A program made the position numbers and the translations under genes. The notes beneath the pieces were generated by a model. It worked only from the letters and a program-made list of their open reading frames with translations, was not told where the DNA came from and ran no database searches. A stretch of 64,000 nt of DNA from Pullichristensenella sp963930055 (lineage in GTDB: Bacteria > Bacillota > Clostridia > Christensenellales > Aristaeellaceae): the NCBI GenBank assembly GCA_963930055.1, contig CAWVKS010000008.1, forward strand, positions 676,127 through 740,126, in the 5' to 3' direction. Shown one piece after another: positions 63,302 through 64,000 of the stretch (its first letter is position 1; every line of letters starts with the position of its first letter).

Positions 63302-63943
63302 TTCGCGCCTCCGATCCAGCTCTCGTCCGAGGGGTCATCGCGGAAGGCCAGCAGGCGGGCGATGTCCGCTTCCTGGATGTAGCCTTCCCGCGCGGCCACG
63401 CGGCAGACGGCGTCGAAGTTGGAAAGGCTGATGTTCTGGACGTTCGCGGCGGCGAGGCGGTCAAGGCCCTTCTTCATGCCGTAGGTGAAGATGCTGGCAA
63501 TGCCCAGCACCTGCGCGCCGGCTTCGCGCAGCACGTTGACCACTTCGATGACGCTGCCGCCGGTGGAGATGAGGTCCTCGACGACCACGACTTTCTGGCC
63601 CTTTTCCAATTTGCCCTCGATCTGGTTGCCGCGGCCGTGATCCTTGGCCCCGGAGCGCACATAGCCCATGGGCAGGCCGAGTATGTGGGCGGTGATGGCG
63701 GCGTGGGCGATGCCGGCGGTGGAGGTGCCCATCAGCACTTCGCAGTCCGGGTAGTGGTTGCGGATGGTTTCGGCGAGGCCGTTTTCCACGTCCAGGCGCA
63801 CCTGCGGCGCGGGTGAGGGTGAGACGGTTATCGCAGTAAACGGGGCTTTTAATGCCGCTGGCCCAGGTGAAGGGCTGCTCCGGGCGCAGGAAAACCGCGC
63901 CGATGGAGAGCAGGTCGCGGGCGATCCTCTCTTGCAATTCCAT
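63298..63943 (-). pseudogene. pyrE: Orotate phosphoribosyltransferase, one-base frameshift
   Basis: ATG 63943 with AAGGAGGAAA upstream; MELQERIARDLLSIGAVFLR then PEQPFTWASGIKSPVYCDNR. The frame shifts near 63815 and continues as VENGLAETIRNHYPDCEVLM, GTSTAGIAHAAITAHILGLP and the PRPP motif VVVVEDLISTGGSVIEVVNV, to a stop at 63298 that overlaps the pyrB start (ATGA). About 214 residues is the normal length. It converts orotate and PRPP to OMP. Confidence 0.9.
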
Positions 63944-63955
63944 GCTTTTTCCTCC

Positions 63956-64000
63956 TTATCCGACGAAGCCTTTCAGGCAGCGCAACACGCGATCTAGTGT
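63956..64000 (-). CDS. C-terminal end of an upstream gene, probably of the pyr operon
   Basis: Fourteen codons (TLDRVLRCLKGFVG) and a TAA at 63958-63956, 12 bases before the pyrE ATG. It is too short to identify; a pyr gene is expected from position. Confidence 0.4.
   Translation of the reverse strand, partial: TLDRVLRCLKGFVG

Overview
The window reads as chromosome of an anaerobic, fairly high-GC Clostridia-type Firmicute, probably a gut or rumen organism. The signs are strong Shine-Dalgarno sites (AAGGAGG), promoters close to the sigma-A consensus (TTGACA-17-TATAAT), NHLM-type peptide export, an oligoendopeptidase F, LplABC-type and RbsABC-type transporters, and a pyrE-pyrB-pyrI order. The species cannot be fixed from sequence alone.

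Layout. 0-1.6 kb: end of gltB, then gltD. 1.6-16.9 kb: an accessory block with three IS1182-family elements, three of the four 1520-bp IS256-family copies (one inside another, both inside an IS1182), a broken serine recombinase, a decayed diversity-generating retroelement (avd, candidate template repeat, start of the reverse transcriptase), a frameshifted AAA-ATPase/nuclease gene, a tRNA-Thr 3' half, and truncated host and transposase genes. 17.2-34 kb: a catabolic island with an M24-like protein, an amidohydrolase, an RbsBCA transporter with a DeoR regulator, a class III CoA-transferase and a two-subunit class I CoA-transferase. Facing these on the other strand is an operon for a split 2-oxoacid dehydrogenase (E1 alpha, E1 beta, free lipoyl protein, E2 core), a PfkB kinase and succinyl-CoA ligase (sucCD). 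34-38.4 kb: an AraC regulator and a livHMGF transporter whose livH is cut by the fourth IS256 copy. 38.4-41.3 kb: that IS, an IS1182 tail, an IS110 remnant and hairpin repeats.

41.4-51 kb: a six-gene minus-strand operon of two permeases, a solute-binding protein, two tandem transglutaminase-like proteins and a secreted M3 peptidase. 51.1-57.2 kb: the most interesting locus. A glycosyltransferase gene overlaps a 51-codon gene for a cysteine-free precursor peptide with a double-glycine-type leader. Facing them are two NHLM-type ABC transporters (one with a C39 leader peptidase) and a short HlyD-like membrane protein. This looks like a glycosylated, cysteine-free RiPP system. 57.2-59.1 kb: a DUF3089 lipase-like gene, an integrase tail and three tRNA genes (Thr, Tyr, Leu). 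59.2-64 kb: a two-component system, a CGGC-domain gene, and pyrI, pyrB, pyrE.

Two themes cut across the window. First, insertion sequences explain most of the broken genes, and the IS1182 members abut hairpins at nearly every junction I can define. Second, single-base frameshifts cluster in conserved genes (livM, response regulator, CGGC, pyrB twice, pyrI, pyrE). This suggests that part of the sequence carries uncorrected indels, so other pseudogene calls that rest on frameshifts alone (avd, AAA-ATPase, IS1182b) should be treated with care.
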